In this document: in pieces, positions 61,582 through 64,000 of the stretch
How positions within the stretch are numbered: position 1 is the stretch's first letter
Layout: every line of letters begins with the position of its first letter
From: Deinococcus soli (ex Cha et al. 2016)
GTDB lineage: Bacteria > Deinococcota > Deinococci > Deinococcales > Deinococcaceae
Length of the DNA stretch: 64,000 bases
Assembly (NCBI RefSeq): GCF_001007995.1
Contig: NZ_CP011389.1
Location: forward strand, 372,001 to 436,000
Direction of reading: 5' to 3'
The notes under the pieces: model-generated
What the model was told of the DNA's origin: nothing
The model's input: the letters and a program-made list of their open reading frames with translations, nothing else
Databases searched by the model: none
Program-made: the position numbers and the translations under genes

Positions 61582-61982
61582 TCCCAAGAAACCCAGAGGA
61601 CGTTCACGCGCCGTTGACCAGTTACGTACACCAGATCGAGGTGCCCAGCCCAGCACGCTGGCTGGTACTGTCGGGGCAGCTGGGCCAGCACCCGGACGGG
61701 AGCGTACCCGAAGACCCGATTGCGCAGGTCGAGGTGGCGCTGGAGAACCTGAATCGCAACCTCGCTGCGGCCAGCATGACCGTCAGTGACATCGTGAAGC
61801 TCACCATCTATCTCGTCAGTGAGGTCGACGCGGCCGCGCGCCGCGCCGTCTTCGCCCGCTGGCTGGACGGACATCTCCCGTGCATGACCTTGCTGTATGT
61901 CACCGCCCTCGCGGCGCCACAGTACAAGGTGGAACTCGACGCCTGGGCCTGCCGCGCCACGCCTGAGAGGACGGACACCTGA
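61578..61982 (+). CDS. RidA family enamine/imine deaminase-like protein
   Basis: 134 residues with the YjgF/RidA pattern: LVLSGQLGQHPDGSVPEDPIAQVEVALENLNRNLAAA, DIVKLTIYLV and YVTALAAPQYKVELDAWA. The usual Arg of active RidA is not clearly conserved (LLYVTALAAP region), so it may be a non-catalytic subfamily. Coupled to the lipoprotein gene upstream. Confidence 0.88.
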   Translation: MIPRNPEDVHAPLTSYVHQIEVPSPARWLVLSGQLGQHPDGSVPEDPIAQVEVALENLNRNLAAASMTVSDIVKLTIYLVSEVDAAARRAVFARWLDGHLPCMTLLYVTALAAPQYKVELDAWACRATPERTDT

Positions 61983-62034
61983 ACGGAACCCTGATCAGCC
62001 ACGTACAACGTAACCGCCAGAAATAAATCTCACG

Positions 62035-62595
62035 TCAGGTGTACGGGTCTTCCAGGTAGCGCTTGAGGACGTGCACGGGTGGGTAGGTACCCGCCTGGAG
62101 TTGCGTTTCGACATGCCGCGCGTGTGTCCAGGTGGCGTCGGCCTGGGCGGGTGTGACGAGGCCCTGGGTGACGGCGTCGTCGAGTTCGTCCCCGTCGATG
62201 ATGCCGGTCGCGTCGATCACCCAGGGGTCGTGTTCGGCGGGGTGGCCGATCACGTCGAGGTACAGGTCGTCGTGCCAGGGGTACCCGCTGTCGTGCCAGC
62301 CCTCGCCGCCGTGCAGGTCGATGTAGTACTGCACGGGTCGCCCGGCGGCGTCGAGCTGCATGGTCAGGGCGCTGCCGGGCGCGCCGTGCCCGCTGGTGGG
62401 GTGGGCGCGCACCCAGCGGTACCCGCTGCCCAGGATGCGGCGCAGGCCGTCCCGTCCGGGGATGGGCACGTCGAGGGGCCGGATGACGTCGTGCGCGACG
62501 AAGTCCACGATCACGTGTCCGGGGACGTGCAGGACGGTCTGGGTGTGGCGGGTGACGCGCGCCCAGCCGCTCAGGTCGAAGACTTTCCGTTTCAT
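62035..62595 (-). CDS. DUF402 protein (2)
   Basis: 186 residues. MKRKVFDLSGWARVTRH at the start, then YYIDLHGGEGWHDSG, HDDLYLDVIGHP and DGDELDDAVTQGLVTPAQADATWTHARHVETQLQAG. Acidic residues (DLYLD, DGDEL) fit the metal site of DUF402 phosphatases. GGAGG before ATG. Paralogue of 60651-61181. Confidence 0.88.
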   Translation of the reverse strand: MKRKVFDLSGWARVTRHTQTVLHVPGHVIVDFVAHDVIRPLDVPIPGRDGLRRILGSGYRWVRAHPTSGHGAPGSALTMQLDAAGRPVQYYIDLHGGEGWHDSGYPWHDDLYLDVIGHPAEHDPWVIDATGIIDGDELDDAVTQGLVTPAQADATWTHARHVETQLQAGTYPPVHVLKRYLEDPYT

Positions 62596-62653
62596 GCCCC
62601 TCCCCCATCAGCTTCCTGAAATGGTGTTGCCTGTCTTCCTGCTCGACTGCTTT

Positions 62654-62761
62654 CCGTTGTCCCCTCTCCCCCTGTGGGACTCAGCGAGCTGCGGAGCAGA
62701 GAGGGAGGGACTCGCAGAGCTGCGCAGCAGTGGCGCGGAGCGCCGGAAGGGTGAGGGGGCG
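62654..62761 (-). repeat. Repeat C, copy 2 (inverted)
   Basis: Inverted near-identical copy of 59305-59415; differences cluster in CAGCGCTGACGCGCC versus CGGCGCTCCGCGCC and near the ends. The two copies bracket 3.2 kb holding rpiA, bcp, both DUF402 genes and RidA. Confidence 0.85.
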
Positions 62762-62781
62762 AGGTGAAGGCTCCGGTGTCC

Positions 62782-63354
62782 TTACCCGAGGCTCCGGACG
62801 GCGCGCAGCATGAGGTCGCCCTCGGTGGCCTGCACGCGGGCCTTGAGGTTGGCGAGGTCGTCGCCTGGGTGGACGGGCACGCGGGCCTGCGCGAGGATGG
62901 GGCCTTCGTCGATGCCGGCGGTGACGAGGTGGACGGTGGCGCCGCTCTCTAGGTCGCCGCTGGCGAGGACGCTCTCGTGGACGCGGTCGCCGTACATGCC
63001 GCGTCCGCCGTGGCGGGGCAGGAGGCTGGGGTGGATGTTCACGAGGCGGCCCGCGAAGTGCGCCAGGACGCGGGGGCCGATCTCGCGCATGTAGCCGCTG
63101 AGGACGAGTGTGTCCGCGCCCGCGCCGACGAGGACGTCCAGGATGGCGGCGTCCAGGTCGTCCGGGTCGGGGTAGTTCGCGCTGCTGAGGTGTGCGACTG
63201 CTAGGCCCGCGTCGCGTGCCCAGGCGAGGGCCGGGGAGCGGCTGTTGTTGCTGACCAGGGCGACCGGGGTGGCGTTCAGCTCGCCCGCGCGGCAGGCCTC
63301 GACGAGGTGCCGCGCGGCGCTGCCGCCGTGCGAGGCGAGAAAGCCGAGGTTCAT
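62782..63354 (-). CDS. purN: Phosphoribosylglycinamide formyltransferase
   Basis: 190 residues. Third purine step (formyl transfer to GAR). Motifs: [84 protein letters not shown] overlap with the upstream M20 gene. Close to purD in the pathway but 8 kb away. Confidence 0.94.
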   Translation of the reverse strand: MNLGFLASHGGSAARHLVEACRAGELNATPVALVSNNSRSPALAWARDAGLAVAHLSSANYPDPDDLDAAILDVLVGAGADTLVLSGYMREIGPRVLAHFAGRLVNIHPSLLPRHGGRGMYGDRVHESVLASGDLESGATVHLVTAGIDEGPILAQARVPVHPGDDLANLKARVQATEGDLMLRAVRSLG

Positions 63355-64000
63355 TCGGCGGTGTCGGGTGCGCCGAGTTCCTGAAGCAGGTAGGCGCTGG
63401 TGAGAATGCCGTTGTGGTAGTCGGTGACGGCGAAGCTCTCGTTGGGGCTGTGGGGGGCGTCCTCGTTCAGGCCGAGGTCCACGAACAGGACGGGGGCGTG
63501 CAGGATGTCGTTGAAGGCCGCGACGATCGGGATGCTGCCGCCGGTGCGGGCGAACACGGCTTCACGGCCGAAGACGCGCTTGAGGGCGCGGTTCGCGGCG
63601 AGGTTGTAGGGGCTGTTCAGGTCGAACTTGAAGGGGCGGCCGCCGTGGTGCGGGTGGACGACGGCGGTGGTCCCTGCGGGCGCGAGGGTGGGCACGTACT
63701 CGCTGATGAGCCGCGTGATGCGCTCGGGATCCTGTCCGGGCACGAGGCGCATGCTGACCTTCGCGCCGGCCTTGGCGGCGATGACGGTCTTGCTGCCTTC
63801 GCCCTGGTAGCCGCCCCAGATGCCGTTCACGTCGAGGGTAGGGCGGCCCCACAGGCGTTCGAGGGTGGTGTACCCGGCCTCGCCGGGCAGGGCGGGCACG
63901 CCGATGCTCGCGGCGAACGCAGCGTCGTCGTGGGGGAGGTCGGCCCACATCTGGCGTTCGGTGTCGGTCAGGTCGTCGATGCCGTCGTAGAAGCCGGGGA
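63351..64000 (-). CDS. M20 family dipeptidase, partial (right edge)
   Basis: C-terminal ~216 residues of a zinc dipeptidase: [66 protein letters not shown] and [16 protein letters not shown]. The N-terminal metal ligands lie beyond the edge. Coupled to purN by ATGA. Confidence 0.92.
   Translation of the reverse strand, partial: PGFYDGIDDLTDTERQMWADLPHDDAAFAASIGVPALPGEAGYTTLERLWGRPTLDVNGIWGGYQGEGSKTVIAAKAGAKVSMRLVPGQDPERITRLISEYVPTLAPAGTTAVVHPHHGGRPFKFDLNSPYNLAANRALKRVFGREAVFARTGGSIPIVAAFNDILHAPVLFVDLGLNEDAPHSPNESFAVTDYHNGILTSAYLLQELGAPDTAE

Overview
This is a high-GC, densely packed chromosomal window, most likely from a Deinococcus species. The evidence is: lysine made through alpha-aminoadipate on a LysW carrier (lysX, lysW, lysT/lysU-like genes); a PCC13-62-type desiccation/ferritin-like protein; a DinB-family protein; tandem OmpH/Skp proteins; small structured intergenic repeats; and at least 20 genes whose -10 box (TANNNT) sits 6-9 nt before the start codon. 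That last pattern is the leaderless-mRNA architecture known from Deinococcus. The genus is an inference from gene content, not from a marker gene search.

Layout. 0-1.5 kb: truncated sdaAA (left edge) and a histidine phosphatase pseudogene broken by a 134-bp repeat and a 3' deletion. 1.5-7.4 kb: the hut operon, hutU-dinB-hutG-hutI-hutH, with ATGA overlaps through the first four genes. 7.6-10.4 kb: tetR-glycosyltransferase pair with a TetR palindrome, then an IclR regulator. 10.5-18.3 kb (minus): TPR-GGDEF-EAL protein, a beta-lactamase-fold serine hydrolase, DegV, and a large Fe-S oxidoreductase with a repetitive tail. 18.4-25.2 kb: regulator, two short exported proteins, a lipoprotein, MoxR/DUF2201-VWA/nudC, an LRV-repeat protein and a NUDIX enzyme. 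25.4-33.7 kb: radical SAM protein, khpA-rimM-trmD, LON-domain protein, an IS630-type element with a frameshifted transposase, recG, and small LRV and HAD proteins.

33.8-38.4 kb: ferritin-like protein, HIT, HAD hydrolase, PNPOx-like protein, two ompH genes, CBS protein. 38.5-42.2 kb (minus): lysine cluster lysT - pyrophosphatase-like - lysU - double zinc ribbon - lysW - lysX. 42.5-46.6 kb: lipase, TetR, degenerate receiver protein, a composite repeat, methyltransferase, membrane protein. 46.7-50.2 kb: nadB-nadC-nadA (de novo NAD). 50.2-54.3 kb: MOSC protein, membrane protein, RNHCP protein, small membrane protein, MBL hydrolase, purD, tRNA-Leu(CAA). 54.4-64 kb: repeat, Old Yellow Enzyme, ABC-2 exporter operon, then rpiA, bcp, two DUF402 paralogues and a lipoprotein-RidA pair between two inverted copies of a ~110-bp repeat, then purN and an M20 peptidase cut by the right edge.

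The most unusual items are: (1) two structured repeat families, one of which disrupts a gene and shows compensatory base changes in its hairpin; (2) a LysW with no cysteines beside a double zinc-ribbon protein that has the LysW-like cysteines; (3) a hairpin between lysW and lysX; (4) intergenic hairpins built from degenerate 7-mer repeats, one of which was split by the IS630 element; (5) a seven-fold RKxWxPK tail on the Fe-S oxidoreductase; (6) a receiver protein with both phosphorylation-site residues conservatively replaced.
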